A stretch of DNA of 42,820 nt from Gnetum montanum. Lineage: Eukaryota > Streptophyta > Gnetopsida > Gnetales > Gnetaceae. The number at the start of each line of letters is the position of its first letter. Within the stretch, counting starts at the first letter, position 1. The translations under genes and the position numbers were made by a program. Location: assembly GCA_015680685.1 (NCBI GenBank), contig MNCI01020990.1, forward strand, positions 266,083 to 308,902, in the 5' to 3' direction. The notes below the pieces were generated by a model. It was given only the letters and a program-made list of their open reading frames with translations, did not search any database and had not been told where the DNA came from. Positions 11,190 through 21,613 of this stretch are shown here, piece by piece.

Positions 11190-12066
11190 CAACATCATCT
11201 ATTCTTAAATTCTAGAGTCTAATTTATCTACTGAAGATTCAAAGTAAGAAAAATATGCATTGGCTAATGGAACTGCATGTTGAATTGATGGAAACATCTT
11301 TTTCAAATCAAGTTCATCTTCCAAAGATTTCTTTATAGATCCATATTTTAAAAATTGATAAACACTATTCCAACTTTTGCATTGAAATCTCCACAAAGAA
11401 TAAATGAAATTGGATCAGTATAACTTAGGAATAACTTCTTCTTCAAACTTTCTTCTATTTGCATAATTAAGTATGCTCCTTGACAAAGTCTAACATCTAA
11501 ACATGTTGGGTTGGAAATGAAATGGGTGTTAACCATGCATATACATCTTCCTAATAATTGAATTTTTAAAATCAATGCTAAGGCTATGTGATTTTTCTGA
11601 AATCTTAATTATTCTTTCTTGTCCATTGCTTGAAGTTCTAGAATTTCAAAAATCATATTTTCTAAACTCCATTCAAATCTTTGTACCAATTCAAACTTGG
11701 CTTCTTTATAAAAGATCACAAAACCATTCATGTTGTGATTTTTGCAATAGGCTAATCTATATGGATCAAAAGAAGAACTTCCATAAGAACCTTTTTGTTT
11801 ATAAATACCTATGTATCCCATCTTTCCCAAGTTTGGTTGAAATTGATATAGAAATTCCCATGGCAAGACTTCTTGTAAGCTCAAGACATCAGCATCCAAA
11901 TCTTTTAAGTCTGCTAAGATGCATTAATATCAATATTCATGCCAATCCAAGGCCCATGATGGACATAGTGGATGTTGTTTCTCACTCACTAGTGATCTTG
12001 CAAGAACATTGTATGATGCAACTTTCATTCTCATTCTTGGATTCTTGTCTAGATCATTTCTCTTCA
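11190..12066 (-). pseudogene. CCR4/Nocturnin-like deadenylase pseudogene, 5' segment
   Basis: This is an intron-free fragment of an EEP-family deadenylase (CCR4/Nocturnin/Angel group, which degrades mRNA poly(A) tails). On the minus strand the catalytic motifs appear in order: MKVASYNVLARSL with the active-site Asn (about 12030), ADVLSLQEV with the Mg-binding Glu (about 11885), GYIGIYKQK and the N-x-F-V-I-F-Y-K segment, VNTHF (about 11530), CGDFNAKVG with Asp and Asn (about 11370), then VYQFLKYGSIKKSLEDE. A frameshift near 11370, stops near 11945, 11608 and 11203 break it. The fragment continues in frame at 3620-3354. Plant CCR4-like genes normally have several introns; none is visible here, so it looks cDNA-derived. 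It lies inside E1 in E1's sense direction, between leader and polypurine tract. Confidence 0.85.
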
Positions 12067-12700
12067 TGACTATCATACTCCTTATCGAAATGACATTTTG
12101 AGTCTCCATGTTTTTTTGCCCTATGTTTTGATTGTAGGATGGATTAATATACCCTTTTCTTGATGGTTAAAGATTGTTTTGTTTCTTCAACTAATTCTCC
12201 AACTAATACATCAACTGATCTTTAACTAATACATCAACTGATTCATTAACTAATAATCAATTGATACTGATACAACAACTTATTCTCCAACTAATTTAAC
12301 TACATTATCTAATTTTAGTAATATTTAATGACATCATATATCTTTATTAATATGTAACTATATTATCTAATTCTTAGTAGCCTTTCTACCCCCCTTAAGA
12401 ACACTGACTCCAGTAGTATAGTTAATGACATGCCACAGTGATCTTAAGACTATCTGTAAGGGTTATGCACTACATTTGAAAATCCAAATGGTTGAATTTA
12501 TGATATCATCAAATTATTAGGTGCTCAAACAATAAATCTAACCTCACCATTAAGTTCAAAAGGGTGAAAAATCTTGGAAATGACTATTCATATGTTGAAA
12601 ATGAACATTGTATGCTCAAGTTGTGTGAAAATGAAACTTTTGAGGATCTTGAGGCACTATAACGAGCAAGGAGTAAACATTAATTTTTAGGGTTCCTTGG
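12067..12700 (-). other. E1 interval between CCR4-like fragment and leader
   Basis: No coding potential is seen. It holds short imperfect repeats (caactaatacatcaactgat at about 12199 and again near 12222) and a second polypurine-like complement tctaccccccttaag at 12385-12399, identical to that at E2's LTR border (30091). It may be 5' flank of the captured gene, a capture junction, or decayed element sequence. Confidence 0.4.
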
Positions 12701-13104
12701 GATAGATCTGACTCCACCATTGGGTCCAAAAGGTTAAAATCTATAGGAAACAACTCTTCATTTGTCGATAAAGGCTTCCAAAATCAAAAGTTATGGCTTT
12801 TAAATTCTAAGACCTTTGGTGCAAAAAACGAAACTTCTTGAGAGGTCACCTATCCCAGTTCTACTCCAAAACGAGCACACTTAATGATGAAGTTTTTATC
12901 TCTATTGTTACCAAGGTGCAAAAGTTGAATTTTTGGAAATATTTGTGTATGTTCTTAATTTAAATTGATAATTAATGATGAAAAATTTTAAAATTTTTTG
13001 GTCAGCTGACAGGAATTCTAAAATACCTATCAATTGTCGGGAATTTCAACTTTTCCATCTATCAATGAAAAATTTTGACTGTGTAGGTAATGATCATTTC
13101 AAGA

Positions 13105-13390
13105 TCTATGCAACCATCCTCTAAGCTGACATGGTTGGTTTCAAGGTTTGTGCAGCCCTTCTCTGGGCTAGCACAACCTATCTTAGGGTCCATGTGACCC
13201 TTGACAAGGCTTGTGCAGCCCGTCACTGGGCCAGCATGGCCCATTTCAGGGCTTACATGGCTCATCTTAGGGCTTACAAAACCCATCACTAGGCTTGTGT
13301 GCTTTGTCTTAGGGCCTACGTAGCCCATCACTGGGCTTGCGTAGCCCATTTCAAGGCTTGTGTAGCCCATCACTGGGCCAGTACGACTTT
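13105..13390. repeat. 21-bp tandem array (gggcttgcgtagcccatcact type)
   Basis: About 13 imperfect units with a 21-bp period, each built on gggcyt-r-c-r-t-r-gcccat. Because 21 is a multiple of three, the minus strand stays open for 103 codons with a 7-residue repeat (MGYASPV-like), which I regard as a by-product. Looser copies of the same unit recur at about 13950-14115. Confidence 0.85.
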
Positions 13391-13394
13391 TGGT

Positions 13395-13632
13395 GAAGAG
13401 GTAGTTTGTGATGGCGTTTGGAGAGGTGGTTTTTGGCGGTGCTAGAGGTGGTTATTGATGGTGCTAGAGGTGGTTTTTGGTAGTGCTAGAGGTAGTTAGT
13501 GATGGTGTTGAAGGTAGTTTTTGATGATGTTAAAGGTGGTTATTAATGATGACAGAGGCGATTTTCGGTGGTGTTGGAGGTAATTATTGACAATGCTAAA
13601 GGCAATTTTCGATGGTGTTGGAGGGTAGTATG
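13395..13632. repeat. 22-bp tandem array (gaggtggttattgatggtgcta type)
   Basis: About ten imperfect units of 22 bp, such as gaggtggtttttggcggtgc+ta and gaggtggttattgatggtgc+ta, follow the 21-bp array directly. E2 has an array with the same 22-bp period at the corresponding position (35698-35925) but a different unit sequence (gaggtgatgatccataacatgg type). Confidence 0.85.
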
Positions 13633-15130
13633 CATGATAGGCAGCGGGCAGGCGATAGGCAGGTGGATAGTGGCAGGTGTAGTAGTAGTAGTGGTAGGCA
13701 CAACGTAGCGATAGGTGTAGGCATGGCATGGTAGTGGATGGTTGAAGGTGCAAGCATGTTAGTAGCTAATGGTGGATGGCGTAGACGTTGACGACGGTAG
13801 CCTACATGTTACGATGGGCGCAAAGGGTAGAGGAGCGGTGTTGGTGCAACTACATGAGGGGCAGATCTACGGCCATGTGGTAGGTGGTGGCAACTATGGA
13901 TCAACAACTTTGGAGGCAGCGGTGATGGTAAGAATGAGGGTGGTGTGGCTATAATAGGCCTAAGCCCTGTTAGGGCCAATTTAGCCTCTAAGGCCTACAT
14001 GGCCTTGGCAAGTCCTATGTAACCTATAGGGCCTATGTGACTCCTATTGGGCTTGCATAGCCCTTGCATGGTTAGCTTGGTCTACAAGGCCTGTAGATTT
14101 CTTGTTGGCTAGTGTGGCCTATAAATCTTTTTTAAATAAATTTATTTTATTTCCATTTTTTATCTAAAATATTTAAAACTATGGAGTGCTTGGATTTGAA
14201 CCCATGACCTTGTGGTCATTTTTTTAAAAAATAATAATATTTTTTATATTATTATTATTTAATTAAAGGTATTTTGGAGCATGGGATCAAAATTGTGACC
14301 TCCACCTTGATAAGTATTTTAGAGGGTTTTATTATTATTATTTTATTCCACCTTGACTCAACTGTTGACGTGGTGGTTTGGTCGATGACAAGGTAGGGGT
14401 TCGGTATGGGTAAACAATAATTCTGAGTTGATTCTTGACCCTAAAATTTTGACATTTTTTATTCAAATAATAAATTAATATTATTTTAATGCATGTATAA
14501 CAAGAAACTTTAAACATCAATATCTCTCAAACTGTAAGTCCAATCGAGACAAAATTTGTACCGTTGGAATCATCTTGACGAGTACTATGTGTTGGACATA
14601 GTGTTAGGGTTCAAAAATGAAGTTGGTTTTTCAAGAATTAAAAAGAACCAAATAAGCCTGATTTGTTGAATTGACATTTCTAGGCTGACATATGATACCT
14701 TGGAATCTTTTAGATTACTTGGATAGATTTCAACAAAACAAGATCAATTCAGGTCATGGTTACTAACTTTCTAGAAAAAAATTTAACAATGACCTTAATC
14801 AATTAATATAGTATTAAGATGGGTAAGAGTTACTTGGATCGGTGTATCATTGTCTTACCAACATCTCTTGTAATTGATAAATCTTGATGAGGTGTGAGCA
14901 AATCTTCGTTAGTTAATAATATCCATGAAAGAATCTTGTTGGTTGCTAGGATCTAGATGGCTAATCCCTTGTTCCTGGAATCAATGGAAAGGTATCTTCT
15001 AACTTACATCATAGACATACAGTGCATCAGGTGATGATCAATGGCTTTCCCTATCTTGTGGCTTCCAAGTTCATCATTAGGTTCATGTTGTAGTTGGCCC
15101 ATGGTTCTGAATGGCCCTTAGATTGTGGTT

Positions 15131-15143
15131 TGCTCTGATACCA
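15131..15143 (-). other. E1 primer-binding site (initiator tRNA-Met type)
   Basis: On the minus strand the sequence is TGGTATCAGAGCA, the standard primer site of many plant LTR retrotransposons that use initiator tRNA-Met. It sits two bases inside the 5' LTR boundary at 15146, which fixes the element's orientation. Confidence 0.92.
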
Positions 15144-15145
15144 AT

Positions 15146-15721
15146 TGTGACATCCTATCCCTAGATATCATGGAAAATGTTAAATATATAATATATTAGA
15201 CATTATGCATACGAAGAAAATATACCAAATGTGAAATATATGTGATATCTGACATTATGTATAAAGGAAATAATAGGAAAAATGTAGAAACAAAAAGAAA
15301 AGAATTCTTCATTGATATGGAATAGCGTATCCAGATCATGCTCAAAGAGTGTTCCTTGGGATTTTCTTCCTTTGGCATCTATCCTTTAGAGGCAATCCAA
15401 CACTACCACCATGGTTAGGCCTATAACTTGGCCAAAAGGGATGGCCAGTCCACTTCCTGTCCTACTTCACCTAGCTTCCCATGACTTGCCTATACCATCT
15501 CTACCACTCCATGCCTGGCACAACCTCTAACCCCAAGTATAAATGCCTTAGGTCAAATCCCCAAAAGTCACCTTTAGGGATGCATTTGTTATTACAGCAT
15601 GTTCTTTCAGGTCTTAATCACAACTACCCTTTTGTGTTTTCTTAAGATGACAGTAACACTTGTTATGAAGAGATACCATCTTCATTAGGCAACAACATCA
15701 TTTGGGAATGGGGATGTGACA
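15146..15721 (-). repeat. E1 5' LTR
   Basis: It begins tgtgacatcc and ends ggggatgtgaca in plus view, perfect inverted ends around the LTR. It aligns with 2371-2918 and is bordered outside by the duplication CAAAC (15722-15726). Differences from the 3' LTR are frequent, so the insertion is not recent. Confidence 0.88.
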
Positions 15722-15944
15722 CAAACACATTGACATTAAGAACTATTTCATTTAGTAAGAAGTGAAGGTAGGAACCATCAAACCCATTCACATTAGTTTG
15801 AAATAGCAACTTGCTGACTTACTAAGAAAATTTCTTTTGTCTCATAAGATTAAGTGCCTCAATGAATCTATAGAAATTTAGACAATGACAAAGAAAGGAG
15901 GAAGCAAAGATGAAAAATGAAGATTACCTTCCACTCTGAGGGAT
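15722..15944 (+). pseudogene. Decayed Ty1/copia RNase H, 3' end
   Basis: This is the continuation of the copia pol that stops at 2370. Joining the two with one CAAAC removed gives an uninterrupted KSKHIDIK stretch, equivalent to the R-T-K-H-I-E/D-I motif of copia RNase H; the following sequence resembles the usual Q-L-A-D-x-x-T-K end (QLADLL, near 15805). The polypurine-like ctgagggat (15936-15944) then leads to the 3' LTR. Confidence 0.8.
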
Positions 15945-16180
15945 TGTTGGTTTTTTAAAGTAGAATACAATAATTTTTATTGTACAATAGAAGTTTATTT
16001 TAATAAAATATAGGAAATTTCTAGATTGATGGGTAGTTGTAATTTATTTTGATCCCAATTCATATACATTTAATTTTTAAAATTTGTTTTCCATTAGGGC
16101 TATATTGTATTATTCTTAGTAAACTTTAGCCTACTTGTCACATATATATATATCCAAGGAATCTATTGGAAATTTGTATC
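15945..16180 (+). repeat. Putative copia 3' LTR
   Basis: It starts TGTTGG right after a polypurine-like ctgagggat, as copia LTRs commonly do. The right end is uncertain: gtatca near 16180 is followed by tggaatcat, which could be a decayed primer site, but no second LTR is available in the window to confirm either border. Confidence 0.4.
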
Positions 16181-19080
16181 ATGGAATCATCAAAATAATT
16201 TTAGCAAGAATTTGACTATTTCATCAGTAATAAATGAATTTGTTATCAAGTCATCAATTAAGAAACATTTATCAACAACATTTATCATTATTTACTCAAT
16301 CTTGGAAGTTGAATAATCAGAATTGGGGATATTCACTATTTCAATCATATCTTAGTCATTTCAAAAACATTTTTAGTGATTATAGATTTATTAAAAATAT
16401 ATAATAGGTGGCTATATAAAGCTAAAATTTTAGGTCAATAGCTATTGTGGTTTGGAACAATTTGACTATAAAATTTGGTAGATTTTCTAAAGCCTAAATT
16501 TTTACAAGAATGAATGATAGTTAATGGTTAGATTATTTCTTTTTCATCACATAAAACTTTGATATAATATTGAATTTATCTGAAAGATAATATCTGTTGG
16601 AAGTTTTAGTTAAAATTTTAGCATATGAAACTTAACAACATTTGAGTTATCATCTCTCAAATTTGTACTACCAAAATTATGATGATTTTTGATAGACTAG
16701 AAAGAATATAACATATCATAAGCTTACGAATATCTTTTTTAGTACTTAATTATCTTTTTTAGTACTTACTTACTTTGATATACTGGAAATAATATAACAT
16801 AGCATAAGCTTTTGAAAAATATAAATTTTATTATTTGATTCTTTGTGAAGTCAAGATGACCAAGTAATTCTTTCACTGCTTGAAATTCCTTTAGGCAAGA
16901 CATCTCTCAAGTTGATGGGACATCTCCTATTAAGGTTTAGCTCTCTTGTAATATGTTTTCTAAGTGTTAAGGATGTCACCAAAACTACCAAATTCCTCAC
17001 GTTTTTTTCTATAGGGATGACATTGGGTTCAAAAGAGGTTTCCCTACATCGAATCCCTTTATGGAAATTCTAAATTCTATCAAAATATGATGAAAATAAT
17101 AAAACTTTTATTTATCATGAGTTGTGATATTATAGCATGAGTCATGATCTTTCATCACAAACTTACCATGGGTTGTGATGCTTCATCATGAGCTAAACAT
17201 GGGTGGTGGTACTTTACCATGAGTTAACCATAGGTCATGCTAAAAAAAGTATTTTTAAGGTTAACTTTAAAATTCCATATCTTCCTCATTATTTGGAGTT
17301 TTGAGGTGATTTTAGACTAGTTGAAGAACTCTCAAAAACACTAATCTACTTGAAAAATTTCAAATTAATTGAGTTTATATTATTATTCAAATTTGACATG
17401 AAATATTATCATTTAGAACTAGTTAATTTTATTAGAATGTTTTACCACAAGTGTTGCAGTAATATCACAAGTTATGATTGATAATCACAAGTCATGGTGA
17501 AGTCATGGTTGACCTTTTATGATGAATTTTATGAATATGAGTAGTGGTGACCTCATGTTTTAATTCTAAGAATACCACAAGCTAACCACAAGTCATGGTT
17601 AGGCAATGGTGTTGCAAAAAACTTTAATATCTTTGATTTCTAAAATCAAACTTGAATAAAAATTGATTTGTTGAAGTCATCTCAACTTGTTGAATAATAT
17701 ACGATGATGAATTAACAAAATTGAATTGATTTTTATGAGAAACTAATTGATTTCTTCTTGATAATATTTTATTTTCTTGGTTCATTGTTGAAACTAAACT
17801 AATAGAAATTTGGTTGAGCATAATTAATAAAGTTGACGAAGTTAATGATGGAATGATGAAAATTAAATGTTTGATGATATTTGTCAAATGATAATTGTAG
17901 ATGAGTGTTTAAATTATTGATGATGATAAACAAAAATAATGAAATAATAATGATTAATGAAATGGTGATGAATTATTGATATAACCGGAGAATTGGAAAA
18001 AAATTTGTAGCTCTTCCAATATTATTTTTGAAGCATATTTTACAATCGTACATTGCCTACATATTTAGGGCCATAATGGCATCTTTTGGAACATACCTAT
18101 TTTCATGAAAAAAGAAGATAGAAATTGAAGGAACATGAGAGATTGTGATCATTGTTTAGTTACATCTACCCATTAATCTTTTATTAAAAAAAATAAATGG
18201 AATTCCTATTTTTTCCCTAAATGGAATAACAAATTAAATTAAAATTATAAGGCAATTATCCCTCTCTTACCAAAATTCTAATTTTTGTTCTTTTGAGATT
18301 TTACTTTTATCTTTTATATCCATTCTTCTACTTTACTTTGTAGTACCTCTATATATAAATATGACCTTCTATTACCTTGAACTTTGACTTGTTGAATTCA
18401 TTTCTTCTTATTTGAAGTCCACAACATGGGCATGAAAATTGATTGAGATATGATTATTCAAAGTATATGCTAGAACTAGCATGCCTTCCTTTAGTATGTA
18501 CTTTGAAGTCGTTATGACTTGTTTAGAATTTAACCAATCTTTAATAGTCTTTGAAGCTTGATTAATATTATTGGTGATATTTCTCCTTGGTTGGGAATCT
18601 ATTTGTTAAATTTTATCATAAATAGTTATGTCTTGTCTTGAAATATTCTTTCTTTTTTAATTACTTTAAGGGAGTGATTGTAGCTTCTTTTTGATGACTT
18701 GGAAAATCTGATGGAGATACATAAATTTTTTTTCTTATCTTCATACCTTAGAGTCTTTGATTTTATTGTATTAATAGTAAGTAGTTCTTTCTTGAAAATT
18801 TTTTGTAAACATAAGTTTAAATCAGTTATCTTTTCTATTTTATTTGGAGGTATCTTTTGATGGTGAGTATTGTTTGATTTGTTTTGGATCTCTATTTTTG
18901 GACTTGATTCTATGTAATAAATCTTAGGGAAATTTTGAAAAGAAAAAAAAAAGTACACAGATCAAATACACTTGAAGAACTATGCAATAAATTTGATTTT
19001 CAAGTTTTTCAAACTTTTCTTTTATGTTATTTTTATTAGAGATAACATAAAAATTATTTTTAAATATTAGATCATATTCA
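16181..19080. other. Decayed AT-rich sequence without recognisable gene
   Basis: I see no coding region. It contains an imperfect local duplication (agactagaaagaatataaca...cataagctta at about 16692 and atactggaaataatataaca...cataagctttt at about 16778) and a zone of short related motifs around catgagtcatgatc, accatgggttgtgatg and accacaagtcatggtt (17120-17610), which may be a decayed minisatellite. The phrase attgggttcaaaagagg near 17023 recalls the E1 leader (attgggtccaaaagg, 12719), so part may be an old leader copy. Confidence 0.4.
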
Positions 19081-19330
19081 TCATTTTTCAATTAAGTGAC
19101 TAATAGCAATGTTTTTATTATTATTTGGAACATTAAATAAATTTTTCATTTTAAAGTAATTTTCATTTTTCAAATTAATTTTTATAGTACATGTTCCAAG
19201 TATTTGATGTTTTCTACCATCTTCAAAGTATATTTTCCCAAGGCCTCTTGTGAATGTTACATTGGTAAGCTCTTCAGTCCTTGATGTCATATGGTTTATA
19301 TAACCTATTTACAATAATCACTTGAATGTT
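19081..19330 (-). pseudogene. Copia-type protease fragment
   Basis: On the minus strand the sequence reads INHMTSRTEEL then GLGKIYFEDGRKHQILGTCTIKI and KNLFNVPN. This matches the copia retropepsin pattern in which D-S-G-x-x-x-H-M-T is followed by a G-D-G-x-x-x-x-x-G-x-G-T strand and N-V-x-x-V-P. The catalytic D-S-G itself is lost. A 35-bp stretch (about 19268-19300) is tandemly repeated at about 19322-19356. No further copia domain is recognisable beside it. Confidence 0.6.
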
Positions 19331-20039
19331 ACATTGGTAAGCTCTTCAATCCTTGATGAAATTTATTTATTTGAATAGAAGTATGCATGAAATATTAGTT
19401 GCTCATTTTCTTTTGGTGCTAGATCTCCTTTAATTTCTAAATTCTTTCTTTACTTTACTTTAATTCTAGGTAATTTTTTGAAATCATCATCTTTTATGTA
19501 TGCCTCTATTTTCTCTTTAATTACTTTATGTTTTTTTCAATTTTCCTTTTTAAAAACTTTTTAAATATTTTGAAATTTCTTAATTCTTGGTTCTAACCTC
19601 CTTATTTTAATATTTTTTTGAACATATTGTTACATGTCTTTACTATTCTTCATGCTTGAAATTGAATTTCTAATTTTATTGCTAATTTTATCTTAAATTA
19701 ATAGGGGACTTACCAATTTTGACCAATGGAATTATATCATTCAGAATGTAGAGCAATTTGGTCATTAAATTTAAAGATGATGTTCAATGATTTACAAATA
19801 ACACTCGTGTATGTCATTATGTTCAATAAACATAAAATATGTTATAATACATATGATACATAAGAAACCTCTATTACCAATGTCAAAGAAGAGAGAAAAC
19901 ATTTTTAATTTTATATTTTATAATTTTTATGTATTTTATGAATATGAGAATAAAATAATAAGAAATACTCATGTATTTTATTTCCTTGTAGGATAGGTGC
20001 AATGCTCATAAACATAGAGAAGAAGAATTCAAAAGAGGA
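19331..20039. other. AT-rich interval without recognisable gene
   Basis: Apart from the 35-bp duplication at its left edge, it contains only T-rich low-complexity sequence and short spurious frames. Nothing assignable. Confidence 0.4.
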
Positions 20040-20194
20040 AGTTTTTAGAAGTCAAGTAGTGAAACTCTAGCCAAGTGCCCGCAGTAGGAGGTCTAAGTGT
20101 GGATGGATCTTTATTCGAGCATTGTGTACCTAAGCACACCTTGTGTATAGCAATAAAGATGAGCTCTTGGATTCATCCTTGCAGCACTTGAGAT
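20040..20194 (+). repeat. Fragment of E3-family LTR abutting the LINE
   Basis: The sequence from aagtttttagaagtcaag to gcagcacttgagatctg matches the part of the E3 LTR just downstream of its TATA box (3758-3950), including gtaggaggtctaagtgtg and gcaataaagatgagctc. About 35 bp present in E3 (3786-3820) are missing. It has no U3, and ends where the LINE 5' region begins. Confidence 0.8.
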
Positions 20195-20506
20195 CTGTGT
20201 TGATGCAAGGTGTTGCTTGTTGCTGTAATCCCAAATCTACGTTACTGTGGTTCCCTAGCAGCCATTCAGTCTCATTTTGCTGAACTAGCTTGACAGATCT
20301 GAGTCGAGGGTGTCACAGATCCGGGATTGCCACCATTAAGTTCAGACTTCTGAGATTTTTTTTCACATCATTGGGCGGACCTGTGGCATTTTGGCATCAA
20401 CGGGTTTAGTGGTGGTTGGCATCAACGGGTTCACCGGTGCTTCTGATCCTGGAGTGCTACGTAGGGCTGCGCTATTGGCAGAGAAGATCTTTGCTACAGT
20501 GCAGTC

Positions 20507-21613
20507 ATGGATGAATCTCAAGGCTCGTCTAGTTCTTCTTAGTAGGGAAGTCCCCCCAACTCCACTAATATTGATTTTTTTATTCCGGACGATCTTTTTG
20601 ATAATGTAGCTGAAGAATTTTCATCTCGGTTCATTTTTATTCAAATTATGGGTTTTATTACCCAATCAGTAAATCTCAATTTGTACATCAAATCTATTCT
20701 ACAATCTCACGGCATAACCATTTCCTATGCCTGATATTATGCCCGAAACTTTATGCTCGTAGAACTCTCTGATCCTTCTCATGTCAAGAAAGCCCTTTCA
20801 GCCTATTTTTTCCCTGCATGAAATGCCACCCTGGTCGTCCGTCCATGGAAATTTGACTTCGATGTCACTGACCTAGCCTATAAAACTATCCCTTGTTATG
20901 TGGAGTTACCTAATCTTCCACTTATTTTTTCCACCTTTGAGAGAGACATTGTCAGTACCCTAGGTCACATTATCTCTGATCACAGAGTAGAGGTTAATGG
21001 AATTTAGTTTCGTCGCTACTATATAGAACTAGACATCTCTCACAAGAAAACCTCTCTCACATTAGCGGCTGGAGGAAAATTGTTCACACAAAAAGTTGAT
21101 TATTTTTACCTTCCAAACTTCTGTAGCTATTGTCATCGAGCTCATCACCACATCTCGGCCTACCCTTCCTTAGCTAGGAAGAAAAATGCAAACAACCCTT
21201 CACAAAATCGTTCTTCCCCTATAGATGAAACTCAAGTCCTACCAAAAACATTTAAATTTGCAGCCACTCCCCACAAGACCTCTAGTTTTCTCTCCAAACC
21301 TAAATCCTCTACCACACAAGTCCCTCATTCTAGCTCCTCTATAAAGATCACTTCGCAAGCGAAAGTCACCCAGTCTAAATCTTTCAAGGACTCTATTTCA
21401 ACTACTGAGGGAGTGAATGATGGGGGCAGGAAAAGAGCTAAGCCATCCTCCTTTTCTAACCCACCATTATCTCCCTCCCATATAGCCTCTTCTATAGTTC
21501 CAGTTATTACAAACGACCCCTTTGTTGTCCTCTCCAACATAATGGAAGTGGACACAACAACCCTCAAATCCTCTGAAGTTCTTTCCCTACCCACATCTTC
21601 TACCTCCTCATGA
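20507..21613 (+). pseudogene. LINE ORF1: DUF4283 domain plus zinc knuckle
   Basis: This is the RNA-binding ORF1 protein of plant L1 elements, which coats the element RNA. The ATG at 20507 opens MDESQGSSSSS followed by two stops, and the same frame runs to TGA 21611-21613. The DUF4283-like part covers about residues 45-185 (FITQSVNLNLYIKSIL, VVRPWKFDFD, ELPNLPLIF). A degenerate CCHC knuckle follows, CSYCHRAHHHISAYP (about 21121-21165), where Gly is Ala and the last Cys is Tyr, so zinc binding is doubtful. The C-terminal third is Ser/Pro/Lys-rich. Internal stops lie at 20540-20545 and near 20730, 20820 and 21005. The stop overlaps the ORF2 start as ATGA. Confidence 0.8.

Larger units (their letters stand above)
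12700..15130 (-). other. E1 untranslated leader with tandem arrays
   Basis: This region lies between primer site and body of E1 on the minus strand and is homologous to E2's leader (about 34900-36600). Shared landmarks are gaggtcacc near 12843 and 34997, ttaatgatgaagtttttа-like sequence, ttgttaccaaggtgc at 12908 and 35065, then a 21-bp array, a 22-bp array and a GGTA-rich segment in the same order. No gag reading frame is present. The part 14115-15130 is AT-rich, with no features other than the final ttagattgtggtttg next to the primer site, which E2 also has. Confidence 0.65.
2371..15721 (-). mobile_element. E1: minus-strand LTR retrotransposon (chromovirus family) lacking gag-pol and carrying a CCR4-like gene fragment
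   Basis: Two related LTRs (2371-2918 and 15146-15721) run in the same direction and are flanked by a perfect 5-bp duplication CAAAC (2366-2370 and 15722-15726). Read on the minus strand the order is 5' LTR, primer site complementary to initiator tRNA-Met (15131-15143), a leader with tandem repeats, a CCR4-like gene fragment, polypurine tract (2921-2931), 3' LTR. LTR ends are TGTCACA and TGTCACA-like. The leader and LTRs are homologous to those of E2, which carries ordinary gag-pol, so E1 is a non-autonomous relative in which gag-pol is replaced. E3 (3621-11184) is nested inside. Without E3 the element is about 5.8 kb. Confidence 0.85.

Noticed and set aside
11575-12069. 164-codon plus-strand frame
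   Set aside because: It is antisense to the CCR4-like fragment, which has conserved catalytic motifs on the minus strand.
13062-13373. 103-codon minus-strand frame with a seven-residue repeat
   Set aside because: The 21-bp repeat period keeps the frame open without selection. E2's equivalent array has no matching long frame.
13395-13632. Regular short repeats resembling a CRISPR array
   Set aside because: Units are contiguous 22-mers without unique spacers, inside a plant retrotransposon leader; this is a minisatellite.
16180-16195. tggaatcat as a copia primer-binding site
   Set aside because: Only about 7 of 12 positions match TGGTATCAGAGC, and it would lie outside a 3' LTR; kept only as a doubtful LTR end.
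21325-21594. 89-codon minus-strand frame in LINE ORF1
   Set aside because: It is antisense to the Ser/Pro-rich tail of ORF1 and has no independent support.
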